Made by a program: the position numbers and the translations under genes | The notes under the pieces: model-generated | The model's database searches: none | The model's input: only the letters and a program-made list of their open reading frames with translations | What the model was told of the DNA's origin: nothing | Assembly (NCBI RefSeq): GCF_007827595.1 | Contig: NZ_VISR01000025.1 | Location: forward strand, 62,001-126,000 | Length of the DNA: 64,000 bases | Source of the DNA: Streptomyces sp. BK340 | GTDB taxonomy: Bacteria; Actinomycetota; Actinomycetes; Streptomycetales; Streptomycetaceae | Direction: 5' to 3' | Part shown: piece by piece, positions 16,324 through 23,881 of the stretch | Layout of the letters: every line of letters begins with the position of its first letter | Numbering within the stretch: the first letter of the stretch is position 1

Positions 16324-16748
16324 TCAGTCGTCCTCCTCCTCGTCGAAGGTCTCGAAGTCCGCGAACTCGGCCGGGTCGTCGTCCTCGTCCAGGACACACA
16401 GGCCGGCCGTGCCGTGCCTCCCGCGCTGCCAGGCGGGCAGCGTGTCGATCAGGCCCTGTTCCAGCGGCGGCCCCTGGTCCGCGTGCCGGGGCCAGAAGAC
16501 GAGCGGCCAGTCGTCGGGTCGGTCGCCCTCGGTGAGCCGGCCAGGTGGTCGCCGTCGATGGAGTCGGCGATAGGCAGGAAACCGCCGGGCGCCGGAAAGG
16601 TGGCGAGGGGATACCGCTCCGGGTGACCGGACTTCAGCGACTCGTAGGCCTCGAACGCCTCGTCCGCGAAGGCGGTGAAGCGCGGCGCCGTCGTGCGCAG
16701 CGGCTCCGGGAACCGCAGCCAACCGCTCCAGCAGCCGCTGCCGTACGT
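16324..16748 (-). pseudogene. SUKH (SMI1/KNR4) gene, 3' half, cut off by the 16749-21632 element
   Basis: SUKH proteins commonly act as immunity proteins or nuclease-toxin partners. Reading leftwards from the element border the peptide is TYGSGCWSGWLRFPEPLR, then AYESLKSGHPERYPLATFP, then PGGFLPIADSIDGDHLA. At about 16538-16541 a single base is missing (expected LAWLTEGD), after which the neighbouring frame gives LTEGDRPDDWPLVFWPRHAD and the acidic end DFETFDEEEDD. The 5' half lies at 21633-22189. The fragment has no start of its own and is not expected to be functional. Confidence 0.85.
16744..16748. repeat. Target-site duplication TACGT, left copy
   Basis: The 5-bp TACGT borders the GGGG end of the left inverted terminus. 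The same TACGT follows the right terminus at 21633-21637. A 5-bp duplication is the size made by Tn3-family transposition. Confidence 0.85.
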
Positions 16749-16792
16749 GGGGTATCGCCGAGATGAGCGCCAAGGCCGCGAGTAGTTGATCT
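16749..16792 (+). repeat. Left 44-bp terminal inverted repeat
   Basis: Begins GGGGTATCGCCGAGATG and runs to about 16792. Its reverse complement matches 21589-21632 at 42 of 44 positions (differences at positions 6 and 32 of the repeat). Similarity weakens beyond this point. Confidence 0.9.
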
Positions 16793-16929
16793 TGGGGTCG
16801 TCAGGAGGCCGGCCACCACCCGTTCGGCCCAGTGTCGTTGGTGGTGATGTTGACCGTCATCCGGGGCCTGGGGTGGGTCCACCTGGGGGCGGGGCTGACC
16901 GGGCTGTTGTTGCGGTGCGCCGGGCGGGG

Positions 16930-17562
16930 TCAGGGGGGTGTGAGGGTGTCGAGCCGGGCGGCGAGGTCGGGGTGGGCGGCGGCCAGATGGGGGCGGGCGG
17001 CGGCCAGGGGGGCGATGAGGTCGGCGGGGTCGTCGTGGGCGAGGGCCGCGTGGAGCTCGCTGATCGGGCGGCGGGCGGCGGGGGGCAGGTCGGTGAGTGC
17101 GGTGATCTGGCCGGCGAGGCGGCGCAGGTCAGCCGCGTTGCGGCGGGCCCAGGCGGCGGCGGTGCGGTCAGCGGCCCGGGCCCGTCGGGTGGCCGTCACA
17201 CGTTCTTCGCCGGTGGTCCCGGCGGGGCCGGGACGGCCGCGCAGGTAGCGGCGCTCCGCGGCTTGGCGGCTGGCGACGCCGAGGGGGTGGGCGAGGTCGG
17301 CCCAGCTGGCGCCGGCGTCGCGTGCGGTTTCGATCAGGCCGGTTTCCCATCCGGCGAGCTGCTCGCGGACCTGCCGCAGCAGCATCAGGGAGGCCAGCGC
17401 CTGCTCCGGCCTGGGACCGGGGGTATCGGGGATGCCCTTGGACTCTTGCTGGGCGACGCGCAAGGCGTCGTCTATGGCGTCAAGGGCCGCCGCGGCGGCA
17501 AGGAACGACGCCGGGCTGTGGGCGTCGGTGCTGGGCGAGGACGGCTGGTCGGCCGGATTCAC
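16930..17562 (-). CDS. Hsp18-associated transcriptional regulator-like protein (210 aa)
   Basis: Divergent from hsp18 and of the kind found beside hsp18 genes in streptomycetes. It is Ala/Arg-rich: LDAIDDALRVAQQESKG, then LASLMLLRQVREQLAGWE, then a plausible helix-turn-helix GASWADLAHPLGVASRQAAE (about residues 82-101) and a helical C-terminus. The HTH resembles the AsnC/MerR-like pattern in which ASRQAAERR is the recognition helix. GTG start (VNPADQ) is chosen for the GGGAGG just upstream; an ATG 24 bp earlier (MTSPREVP) is possible. The palindrome 17607-17625 between the two genes is its probable operator. Confidence 0.72.
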   Translation of the reverse strand: MNPADQPSSPSTDAHSPASFLAAAAALDAIDDALRVAQQESKGIPDTPGPRPEQALASLMLLRQVREQLAGWETGLIETARDAGASWADLAHPLGVASRQAAERRYLRGRPGPAGTTGEERVTATRRARAADRTAAAWARRNAADLRRLAGQITALTDLPPAARRPISELHAALAHDDPADLIAPLAAARPHLAAAHPDLAARLDTLTPP

Positions 17563-17606
17563 GGGCACCTCCCTCGGGCTTGTCATCAGGCAGACGACAT
17601 CATGTT

Positions 17607-17625
17607 TGTCATCCATTGGATGACA
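17607..17625. promoter_or_regulatory. Palindromic operator TGTCATCCA-T-TGGATGACA
   Basis: A perfect 9-bp inverted repeat with a single central base lies in the divergent intergenic region of the regulator and hsp18, 67 bp upstream of the hsp18 start. Position and symmetry indicate binding of a dimeric repressor that would control both genes. Confidence 0.75.
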
Positions 17626-17691
17626 TGTTACAACGGTGTCAGTGAGGCGCATTGGCAGTAACTGCCTGAACCTGCTGGAGGTGTTTTCACG

Positions 17692-18123
17692 ATGTTGATG
17701 CGCACCGACCCCTTCCGTGAGCTGGACCGGCTGGCGCAGCAGCTGATGGGCCCGGGTACCTGGTCGAGGCCGTCGGCGATGCCGATGGACGCCTACCGTG
17801 AGGGCGACGAGTACGTGGTGGCCTTCGACCTGCCGGGCGTCACGCCGGACGCGATCGACATCGACGTCGAGCGGAACATGCTGACCGTCAAGGCCGAGCG
17901 GCGGCCGGTGGCGAAGGCCGACGACGTGCAGATGGAGCTGTCCGAGCGGCCGCTGGGCGTCTTCTCCCGCCAGATCGTGCTCGCCGACACCCTCGACACC
18001 GAGCACATCAAGGCCGACTACGACGCGGGCGTGCTCACCCTGCGCATCCCGATCGCCGAGCGCGCCAAGCCCCGCAAGATCTCCATCGGCGTCGGGACCG
18101 GCCACAAGGAGATCTCCGGCTGA
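17692..18123 (+). CDS. hsp18: Hsp20-family small heat-shock protein Hsp18 (143 aa)
   Basis: ATP-independent holdase chaperone. The opening MLMRTDPFRELDRLAQQ and the alpha-crystallin core (YVVAFDLPGVTPDAIDIDVE, VKAERRP, ERPLGVFSRQIVL, YDAGVLTLRIPIAERAKPRKI) are close to streptomycete Hsp18, including the AGVLTLRIP consensus and the C-terminal IxI/V-like tail. ATG lies behind GGAGG. Heat control probably runs through the palindrome upstream. It sits inside the mobile element, so it is an accessory copy. Confidence 0.93.
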   Translation: MLMRTDPFRELDRLAQQLMGPGTWSRPSAMPMDAYREGDEYVVAFDLPGVTPDAIDIDVERNMLTVKAERRPVAKADDVQMELSERPLGVFSRQIVLADTLDTEHIKADYDAGVLTLRIPIAERAKPRKISIGVGTGHKEISG

Positions 18124-18212
18124 CACCGGCCGGACAGGTGCGGAGGACGGGCACCTGATCTCCCCCTCACCCGCCCTCCGCACCCCCTACGGGCAGTCCG
18201 AAGAAGTAAGGG

Positions 18213-18620
18213 GTGGCGGTCGAGATGACTCTGCGACGCGAAGCGTTCCTCGACCACGTCAAGGAACGCGGCGAGTACGGCACTGCGGAGGAAGCCGAGC
18301 GTGTGGCCCGGGTGGTGCTCGCCCTGCTCGGCGCGCACCTGGTCGGCGAAGTCCGCGCCCAGCTCGCAGCCCGCCTGCCGGAGGACTTCGCCCTGATCCT
18401 GCTCAACCCGCTGCAGAGCGCCGAACCGCTGCCCCCGGACCGGTTCGTCCGGGCGACCGCAGCCTGGATCGAGGGCGCCACCGAGCAGACCGCGACCTGG
18501 GACGTCAGCGCCGTCCTGTCCACGGTCGCCGACACCGCCGGCGACGACCTGCTGGGGCAGATCCTGCTCCAGCTCCCCGCCGGCTACGACCTCCTCTTCG
18601 GCCGCCCCCAGCCCACCTGA
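18213..18620 (+). CDS. DUF2267 family protein (135 aa)
   Basis: Members are small helical proteins of unknown function often linked to envelope or acid stress. Seen: FLDHVKERGEYGTAEEAERVARVVLALLGAHLVGEV with the family pattern of two helices, then LAARLPEDFALILLNPL and a C-terminal LLGQILLQLPAGYDLLFG. GTG (18213) or an internal ATG (18225) may be the start. It stands 89 bp after hsp18 and is followed by a second DUF2267 gene, so the three probably respond together. Confidence 0.85.
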   Translation: MAVEMTLRREAFLDHVKERGEYGTAEEAERVARVVLALLGAHLVGEVRAQLAARLPEDFALILLNPLQSAEPLPPDRFVRATAAWIEGATEQTATWDVSAVLSTVADTAGDDLLGQILLQLPAGYDLLFGRPQPT

Positions 18621-18679
18621 CCAGCGGTACCGCACACCGGCACCGCTCCACCCCGGCTTCACGAAAGGCATGCACCACA

Positions 18680-19123
18680 GTGATCACCGACGTGCGCGTA
18701 CCGTCTGAGCACCAGCAGCCGTACGGGACGGCGTACGAGCAGATGCTGGAGAAGGTCCGCTACGAAGGCGCCTACCCCACCCGTGAGAAAGCAGAGGAAG
18801 CCGTCCGCCTGGTCCTTGCCGGGCTGGGACGCCAGCTGACCGGCGACGAACGCGTCGACCTGGCCGCCCGCCTGCCCCTGGAGGCCGCACGCCTCCTGAC
18901 CGCGCAGATCCCCGACACCCAGCCGCTAACCGGATGGGCCTTCGTCAAGGACCTCGCCGCCCGCTCCGGCGCCTCCCTGGCCACCACCCGCTGGGACACC
19001 GGCTCCGTCTTCGCAGCCGTCGCCGCCCACGCCGGCCCCGACCTCATCACCCGCATCCTCCACCAGCTCCCCACCGGCTACGCGCTGCTGTTCGGCCAAG
19101 CCGAACTCAACCCGGCCGCGTAA
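18680..19123 (+). CDS. DUF2267 family protein, second tandem copy (147 aa)
   Basis: Diverged tandem duplicate of the preceding gene: YEQMLEKVRYEGAYPTREKAEEAVRLVLAGLGRQLTGDE, LAARLPLEAARLLTAQIPDTQ, and LITRILHQLPTGYALLFGQA aligning with its end. It has an N-terminal extension (ITDVRVPSEHQQPYGTAYEQ). Function unknown; context suggests stress. A strong hairpin 55 bp downstream ends the hsp18-DUF2267 unit. Confidence 0.85.
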   Translation: MITDVRVPSEHQQPYGTAYEQMLEKVRYEGAYPTREKAEEAVRLVLAGLGRQLTGDERVDLAARLPLEAARLLTAQIPDTQPLTGWAFVKDLAARSGASLATTRWDTGSVFAAVAAHAGPDLITRILHQLPTGYALLFGQAELNPAA

Positions 19124-19177
19124 ACGGGCACCCGGCGCCCGGCGGGCCGCGACAAAGGACCTCCGGTCAAGCTGGGT

Positions 19178-19208
19178 GAAGTCCCCGATCACTCAGATCG
19201 GGGACTTC
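19178..19208. terminator. 13-bp hairpin after the hsp18/DUF2267 genes
   Basis: Perfect inverted repeat (19178-19190 and 19196-19208) with the loop ACTCA, 55 bp past the second DUF2267 stop. It is the likely end of the hsp18 transcript. Confidence 0.75.
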
Positions 19209-19392
19209 CGCTTTCCGCCCGCCCGACATGTAGCTGTGCGTGATGACCGTCGCAGGCTGCGATTCTCATAAACGACCGGTTGCGAGAGTTCTGCGAGACG
19301 CCCGGAGGCGATCACGTTTCCGCAGGTCGCCGCTCGCGGAAGTCCTCTCAGAACCTGAGTGTTGTGCGAGACAGTTCCGACAGACTTCCCGG

Positions 19393-19620
19393 GTGGATCT
19401 GACGCCCGATCAAGCCGCAAACGCGGTAGAACGAAACGACTGCCCGAAGTGTGAAGCCCCGGCCGGCAGTCCCTGCCGCAGCCGCGGCGGGAAGACCGCG
19501 ACGAAGTACCACACGGGGATCACTCGCCGTCCCCTCCGTCCCGGGCCTGCGTCAGCAGCTGGGCCGCACCCAGGCCGTCAGCGTGGCCCGACCCGACGGG
19601 CATCGGCGGGACCAGGCGGT
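19393..19620 (+). pseudogene. Remnant of a zinc-finger/recombinase gene
   Basis: A GTG opens DLTPDQAANAVERNDCPKCE then GSPCRSRGGKTATKYHTG. This Cys-x2-Cys...Cys block followed by KYHT is typical of the zinc-binding N-terminal module found with serine recombinases in streptomycetes. The reading frame then breaks: the continuation VPGLRQQLGRTQAVSVARP is in another frame after about 19520. The catalytic part is missing. It may be a leftover of the resolvase of the surrounding element. The 180 bp before it (19209-19392) show no gene. Confidence 0.55.
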
Positions 19621-19653
19621 GCGACGGTTGGTGCCGGGTTCTAGGCTGCGGGT

Positions 19654-20292
19654 ATGAGCGAGACCAAGACCCCGACGCCCCGCGAGGCCTTCGAGCTGTT
19701 GCTGGCCGGTAACCAGCGCTTCGTCGCGGGATCCCCTGAACACCCGAACCAGGACGCCGCGCGCCGTGCCGAGATCGCACCGTCCCAGCGGCCCTTCGCC
19801 GTGCTGTTCGGGTGCTCCGACTCCCGGCTGGCCGCCGAGATCATCTTCGACCGCGGCCTGGGCGACCTGTTCGTGGTGCGCACGGCGGGCCACGTCGTGG
19901 GGGCGGAGGTGCTGGGCAGCATCGAGTTCGGCGTGGAGGTGCTCGGCTGCCCGCTGGTCGTGGTCCTCGGCCACGACTCGTGCGGCGCGGTCGGCGCCGC
20001 GTGCTCCGCCTTGGAGAACGGTATGACGCCGGCCGGTTACATCCGGGACGTCGTCGAGCGGGTGACCCCCAGCGTGCTGGCCGCGCGGGCCGCCGGACAG
20101 GTCGAGCCGCAGGAGGTCCTCGCCGAGCACATAAGGCACACCGCCGACCTGCTGCTGGACCGCTCCCGGGTCCTCGCCGACAAGGTCGCCGCCGGGCAGG
20201 CCGCCGTGGTGGGCCTGCGCTACCGCCTGGCCGACGGCAGCGCGCAACTCGTCGCCTCCCGCGGCCTCGATGCGCAGGTCCCGACGTCCTGA
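19654..20292 (+). CDS. Beta-class carbonic anhydrase (212 aa)
   Basis: Interconverts CO2 and bicarbonate with a zinc site. The ligands are visible: LFGCSDSRLAAE (Cys about 49, with the Asp-Arg pair in SDSR) and VVLGHDSCGAVGAA (His and Cys about 105-108). ELLLAGNQRFVAG near the start and IEFGVEVLGCPLVVVLGH are family blocks, and the length is usual. It lies in the mobile element, so an additional housekeeping copy is likely elsewhere. A clear ATG follows the recombinase remnant. Confidence 0.93.
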   Translation: MSETKTPTPREAFELLLAGNQRFVAGSPEHPNQDAARRAEIAPSQRPFAVLFGCSDSRLAAEIIFDRGLGDLFVVRTAGHVVGAEVLGSIEFGVEVLGCPLVVVLGHDSCGAVGAACSALENGMTPAGYIRDVVERVTPSVLAARAAGQVEPQEVLAEHIRHTADLLLDRSRVLADKVAAGQAAVVGLRYRLADGSAQLVASRGLDAQVPTS

Positions 20293-20316
20293 CTGCCCCC
20301 GCCGTGGCTGCTCAGC

Positions 20317-20604
20317 GTGATTTGCCGTAGTCGCAGGGACCTGGCGCGGGCCGCGGGCTGCGAGGTGTGCCGGGGATGGGGAACGGTCGTCACCGACGAC
20401 TGGCGGCACGAGCTGTGCCCGGCCTGCCAGACCGGCAGCGCTCAGCCGAATCCGTCACGAACGGGCCTGGCCTCCGCTCCCGAGAGCAATAAGGGCACGG
20501 CGCCGATGCTGGTCACACGGTGGACCGGGGACCCGCAGCGCGGCGGAGCCGGTTGGCGATCGCCAGTCCCAGCCCCTCCTCCGCCGGCAGGGACGCGACG
20601 ATGA
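20317..20604 (+). CDS. Small Cys-rich protein, doubtful (95 aa)
   Basis: The GTG-started ORF has a compact CxxC pair: CEVCRGWGTVVTDDWRHELC then CPACQTG (residues about 15-37), which fits a rubredoxin-like or DnaJ-like zinc knuckle seen in short streptomycete proteins. The rest is Pro/Arg-rich and runs for 92 bp over the end of the convergent Sua5 gene, so the true protein may be shorter or a remnant. No good RBS is seen. Confidence 0.3.
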   Translation: MICRSRRDLARAAGCEVCRGWGTVVTDDWRHELCPACQTGSAQPNPSRTGLASAPESNKGTAPMLVTRWTGDPQRGGAGWRSPVPAPPPPAGTRR

Positions 20605-21490
20605 GGTCGCACCCCTGCTGGTCGAGCTCGCGCAGGAACCCGTACAGCCCGCGCGCGTAGGCGTCCATCGAGGCAGGGACTGCCACCACGGCGTGGGCCT
20701 TCACCGGAGCGTCGGCGAAGGAGGCAGGCAGAAAGACGCCCACCCGGTGCCCCAGCTCCTGAGCGAGTTCCGCTTCGGCGACGACCTTCTCGGGCTCGAC
20801 GAGGACGACCCGCGCACGCGGTGCGTAGTGGGAGGGATGCTGGCCCGGCACCCGAACCGGGCTGGTCGAGGGGACCGTGAGCGGGTGGCCCAGCACCGCT
20901 TCGAGGTCCTCGAGTGTCACCCCGCCGGGACGCAGGATGCTCAAGGTCTCGCCGGTGGCGTCGACGATGGTGGACTCGACACCGACCTCGCAGGGGCCGC
21001 CGTCCAGCACGAAGTCGACGGCGTCGCCGAGCTCGGCACGGACGTCGTCCGCGGTGGTGGGGCTGACCTGGCCGAAGCGGTTCGCGGACGGAGCCGTGAC
21101 ACCGCCGCCGAAGGCCGCCAGCAGCGCGAGGGCGACGGGATGATCAGGCACGCGCACAGCGACCGTCTCCAGGCCGCCAGTCGCTTCCAGCGGCACACGG
21201 GGACCGCGCCGCAGGACCAGCGTGAGGGGCCCCGGCCAGAAGCGCTCGGCCAGCAGGCGCGCCGCCTGGGGCACGTCCTGGACCCAGTCGTCCAGATGCT
21301 CCGCGCCGCCGATGTGGACGATCAGCGGGTGGGAGGGCGGACGTCCCTTGACCTGGAAGATGCGCGAGACCGCGGCGGGGTCCTCGGCGTTGGCGCCCAG
21401 TCCGTAGACGGTCTCGGTCGGGAGGGCCACCAGGCCGCCGGCGCGCAGCACACCGGCCGCCTTCTCGATGTCACTGGTTCTTGCCGTCAC
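20513..21490 (-). CDS. Sua5/YrdC/YciO L-threonylcarbamoyladenylate synthase (325 aa)
   Basis: Makes threonylcarbamoyl-AMP for the t6A modification of tRNA. The YrdC core has ALPTETVYGLGANAEDP, IFQVKGRPPSHPLIVHI, the Lys/Arg-binding FWPGPLTLVLRR, VAVRVPDHPVALALL, APSANRFGQVSPTTADDV and ESTIVDATG. The C-terminal Sua5 domain begins after PSHYAPRARVVLVE and includes GVFLPASF. GTG start (VTARTSDIEKA) is chosen as the family starts here. It lies just inside the right end of the element, so it is probably a second copy of a normally chromosomal gene. Confidence 0.9.
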   Translation of the reverse strand: MTARTSDIEKAAGVLRAGGLVALPTETVYGLGANAEDPAAVSRIFQVKGRPPSHPLIVHIGGAEHLDDWVQDVPQAARLLAERFWPGPLTLVLRRGPRVPLEATGGLETVAVRVPDHPVALALLAAFGGGVTAPSANRFGQVSPTTADDVRAELGDAVDFVLDGGPCEVGVESTIVDATGETLSILRPGGVTLEDLEAVLGHPLTVPSTSPVRVPGQHPSHYAPRARVVLVEPEKVVAEAELAQELGHRVGVFLPASFADAPVKAHAVVAVPASMDAYARGLYGFLRELDQQGCDLIVASLPAEEGLGLAIANRLRRAAGPRSTV

Positions 21491-21588
21491 CCTCGCAATT
21501 CTAGGAGCACAAAGGCCGGCATCGGTCGTGATCAATCTCAGGGCCAATAACGGATGACGGCCGCCCTGGCCGCCCTCCCCACTGCCTC

Positions 21589-21632
21589 AGATCAACTACT
21601 GGCGGCCTTGGCGCTCATCTCGGCGACACCCC
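21589..21632 (-). repeat. Right 44-bp terminal inverted repeat
   Basis: Inverted copy of 16749-16792 with two mismatches; on the forward strand it ends GGCGACACCCC directly before TACGT. The element's outermost bases are CCCC here and GGGG at the left. Confidence 0.9.
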
Positions 21633-21637
21633 TACGT
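21633..21637. repeat. Target-site duplication TACGT, right copy
   Basis: Same five bases as 16744-16748, immediately outside the right inverted terminus. Confidence 0.85.
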
Positions 21638-22189
21638 CTCCATCAGCCGCACGTACTCCCCGGGAAACCGCGTGCCCAACTGCTCGAACAGCCCTTCCCA
21701 GGTGCCGTCGCCGAGCCGTGCCCCGGCCGGTGGCGGAGTCGGCAGGCGCAGCGCGTCCAGTCCCGTACCGGTCTCCAGGGCGACCCGGCGCTCCGCCTCG
21801 GTGAGCCGGGGCGGGACGGGGACGGGCGGGGTCCACGGTCCGGCGGTGGCGAGGAAGGCGGTGCGCGCGAAGGTGCCGGGCAGAGGGCCCGTCAACGGTC
21901 CCGGTGGGGAGGGGAGTTCCCAGCTGTCGCGGACGGTGTGACGGAGATACCGGTGAGCGTGAGGTCGTACCGGTGCCAGGCGAGCAGTCCGCTGCCGGGC
22001 ACGGGCCCCTGGTGGGTGACGACCACGGTCCACTCGTCGGGGTCGTCGGACACCGAGGTGTCCCAGAACAGCGTGTCGGAGCCCCGGCTGCAGCCCCAGG
22101 CCGACGGGCACGGGAGCGGGCGGGTGTGCGGCGTCCGGCTCGGCGAACCCGGCCAGGTCCACGGGCACGTGCGTCCTCCGGGTGGTCAT
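21633..22189 (-). pseudogene. SUKH (SMI1/KNR4) gene, 5' half, with frameshifts
   Basis: Reading leftwards from an ATG at 22189 (MTTRRTHVPVDLAGFAEPD), the frame shifts near 22075 to GSDTLFWDTSVSDDPDEW and WHRYDLTLTG, and back near 21950 to YLRHTVRDSWELPSPPGPLT. It continues GDGTWEGLFEQLGTRFPGEY and RLMET, where the element begins. DTLFWDTS..DPDEW is the C-terminal signature of one SUKH domain and FPGEYVRLMETYG the N-terminal signature of a second, so the ancestor probably had tandem SUKH domains. The frameshifts show the gene was decaying apart from the insertion. Confidence 0.75.
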
Positions 22190-22195
22190 CGGAGG

Positions 22196-22500
22196 GGCAG
22201 GTCGGTGCCGCACGCGCAGGTGTACGCGCAGTGCGAACGGCTGCTCGCGGCCGGGCTGCTGGCCCAGGTGCGCCAGGAGAGCGGGCGCAACCGCCGGGTG
22301 CTGACGCTGACGGACGGCGGCCGGCGAGCCCTGCGGCAGTGGCTCTCCGACCGCGGGTTCGTGCCCGTGGAAGCCCGCGAGCGCGGCATCCTCAAACTCT
22401 GGTTCGGGTCCGCCCGGAGCTGCTCGTACCCGTCCAACTCGCGGAACACGAGACCGCCTTGGGGGAGTGCGAGGCACGTCGACTGGTCCTCCGGACCCGC
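22196..22500 (+). pseudogene. PadR-family regulator remnant
   Basis: The peptide HAQVYAQCERLLAAGLLAQV then GRNRRVLTLTDGGRRALRQW and FVPVEARERGILKLWFG is the second half of a PadR winged helix and the start of its C-terminal domain. The N-terminal recognition helix is missing and the frame shifts after LKLWFG into LVPVQLAEHETALGE. It abuts the 5' end of the broken SUKH gene on the other strand, which suggests a deletion or recombination joint near 22190-22196. Confidence 0.65.
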
Positions 22501-22626
22501 CCTCAGCCTGGTCGCCATGGTGGCCGGCCTGCTGACCGCCGGGGCGAGCGGCCGTTTCCTGCTGAAGGCGGATGCCACCGGCGGCCGGGCGGCGGGCAGC
22601 GCCTGGCAAGGAACTAGGCTCGGAGC

Positions 22627-23130
22627 GTGCCCCCTGTGGAAATCGTCCAGCTGCTGGTCTCGCCCGCTCACCGGTTCGAGGGCCGTCCGGGCGACGGCCT
22701 GACCGAGCTGCCGCCCGAGGACCTGGTGAAGAGCGCCGAAGTCCGCTCGGGACTGGGCATCGTCGGGGACCGGTACTTCAACCATCCCGCCCACCGCAAC
22801 GCGTCGATCACCCTCATGGCCGTCGAACGACTGCCGCAACAGGGCCCGGGCGAGGCGGGCCTGCTGCGCACACGCCGTAACGTCCTGCTGCGCGGCGTGG
22901 ACATCGACGCGTACATCGGCTCGACGGTCTTCATCGACTGCGGCACCGGACCCGCTGACCTGGAGGTGCGCAGCGCTGCCCGGCCCTGCGCCTGGATGGA
23001 CACCACGCTGGGACCCGGAGCGCAGCGGGCGCTGCGCGGCGGCGGGGGAGTGCGCTGCCGGCCGCTGACCGACGGGATCCTGACCGTGGGACCCGCAGTG
23101 TTCGGGGTGCGGGAAGCACCGGAGACGTAG
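22627..23130 (+). CDS. MOSC-domain protein (167 aa)
   Basis: MOSC domains occur in molybdenum-cofactor sulfurases and related sulfur-carrying enzymes. Seen: VEIVQLLVSPAHRFEGRPGD, GLGIVGDRYFNHPAHRNASI, LRTRRNVLLRGVDIDAYIGS and a late Cys-containing ARPCAWMD where the catalytic Cys is expected. GTG start. Length is normal for a stand-alone MOSC protein. Substrate unknown; no Moco genes lie next to it. Confidence 0.85.
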   Translation: MPPVEIVQLLVSPAHRFEGRPGDGLTELPPEDLVKSAEVRSGLGIVGDRYFNHPAHRNASITLMAVERLPQQGPGEAGLLRTRRNVLLRGVDIDAYIGSTVFIDCGTGPADLEVRSAARPCAWMDTTLGPGAQRALRGGGGVRCRPLTDGILTVGPAVFGVREAPET

Positions 23131-23185
23131 GCGAACCAGGCAGGGCGGATGAGTACGACGACTCAGGCGTTGCTCTGCGGAGATC

Positions 23186-23881
23186 ATGAAGCCTGAGGGC
23201 ATGACAAGCCCCTCACCCGGCCACTCGCCGATCCCCCCGCTCCCGTACCCCGCCCGGGCGCCGCAGCCCACACCCCAGCCCGCGCCGCCCCGGCCGCGCC
23301 GTCGGCTGCTCGTGGGCGCGGTGGCGCTGGTCCTCGTCGCCGCGTGCGCCGTGGCCGCCCTCTGGTGGAGCAGGGGTGGGAAGAACGACCCGCTTGCGGG
23401 CCGTCCCCGGGTCACCGACACGCGCGCCGGGCTCACCTACGCCGTGCCGGAGGGCTGGAAGCACGACGCGGCCAAGGACAAGGACCTGATCGACGCCTTC
23501 TCCTCGACGATGAGCAGAACCTCCGGCGCGGCGTCCTCGGGCGGCGGGACCGTACTGGCCGGGCGGGCCGGACAGGCCGTACCGCGTGCCGAGCTGCGCC
23601 GGGCGGCCGAGAGCGCAGCCCGCTCCAACGCCGAGTTCTTCTACCCCGACCGGCCGGTCACCCTGGAGGAGTCGCACCCGACCGAGGTGGACGGCCGGCC
23701 CGCCCACACGGCCGTCCTGGGGATCCGCAACGGCCAGGACGGCACCGCCCGCCTGGAGATGACCCTGGTGACCGTCGACGGCGCGCGCACCGCCTTCCTC
23801 CTCGGGGTCGCCACGGACGAGTCCGACACACAGACCACGGCGGACATCCACGCGGTCGTCGCCGACGCCACCGTCAACTGA
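23186..23881 (+). CDS. Membrane-anchored protein with Pro-rich N-terminus (231 aa)
   Basis: Residues 1-40 are a proline-rich cytoplasmic region (PIPPLPYPARAPQPTPQPAP), 41-62 are one transmembrane helix (LLVGAVALVLVAACAVAALWW), and the rest is an extracellular domain with TYAVPEGWKHDAAKD and MTLVTVDGARTAFLLGVATD. The form resembles streptomycete proteins that carry a DUF-type or LpqN-like surface domain; I do not recognise the family. An ATG 15 bp inside (MTSPSPG) with GAGG before it is an equal candidate for start. Confidence 0.75.
   Translation: MKPEGMTSPSPGHSPIPPLPYPARAPQPTPQPAPPRPRRRLLVGAVALVLVAACAVAALWWSRGGKNDPLAGRPRVTDTRAGLTYAVPEGWKHDAAKDKDLIDAFSSTMSRTSGAASSGGGTVLAGRAGQAVPRAELRRAAESAARSNAEFFYPDRPVTLEESHPTEVDGRPAHTAVLGIRNGQDGTARLEMTLVTVDGARTAFLLGVATDESDTQTTADIHAVVADATVN

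Larger units (their letters stand above)
16749..21632. mobile_element. 4,884-bp Tn3-type non-autonomous element carrying stress-protein genes
   Basis: Bounded by 44-bp inverted termini starting GGGG, with a TACGT duplication outside each end, and inserted in a SUKH gene. Deleting it with one TACGT restores a continuous SUKH reading (VRLMETYGSGCWSGW across the junction). Inside are the Hsp18 regulator, hsp18, two DUF2267 genes, a recombinase remnant, a carbonic anhydrase, a small Cys-rich ORF and a Sua5/YrdC gene. I find no transposase or intact resolvase, so it would have needed a transposase supplied elsewhere, as in mobile insertion cassettes derived from Tn3-family transposons. Termini, duplication and healed junction are read directly; the Tn3 assignment follows from GGGG ends and the 5-bp duplication. 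Confidence 0.85.

Noticed and set aside
20317..20604. Treating the CxxC ORF as a firm gene
   Set aside because: It overlaps the Sua5 gene, has a weak start and degenerate C-terminus, so it is listed with low confidence only.
16749..21632. Prophage or integrative conjugative element
   Set aside because: No integrase, phage or transfer genes; ends are inverted repeats with 5-bp duplication rather than direct att repeats.
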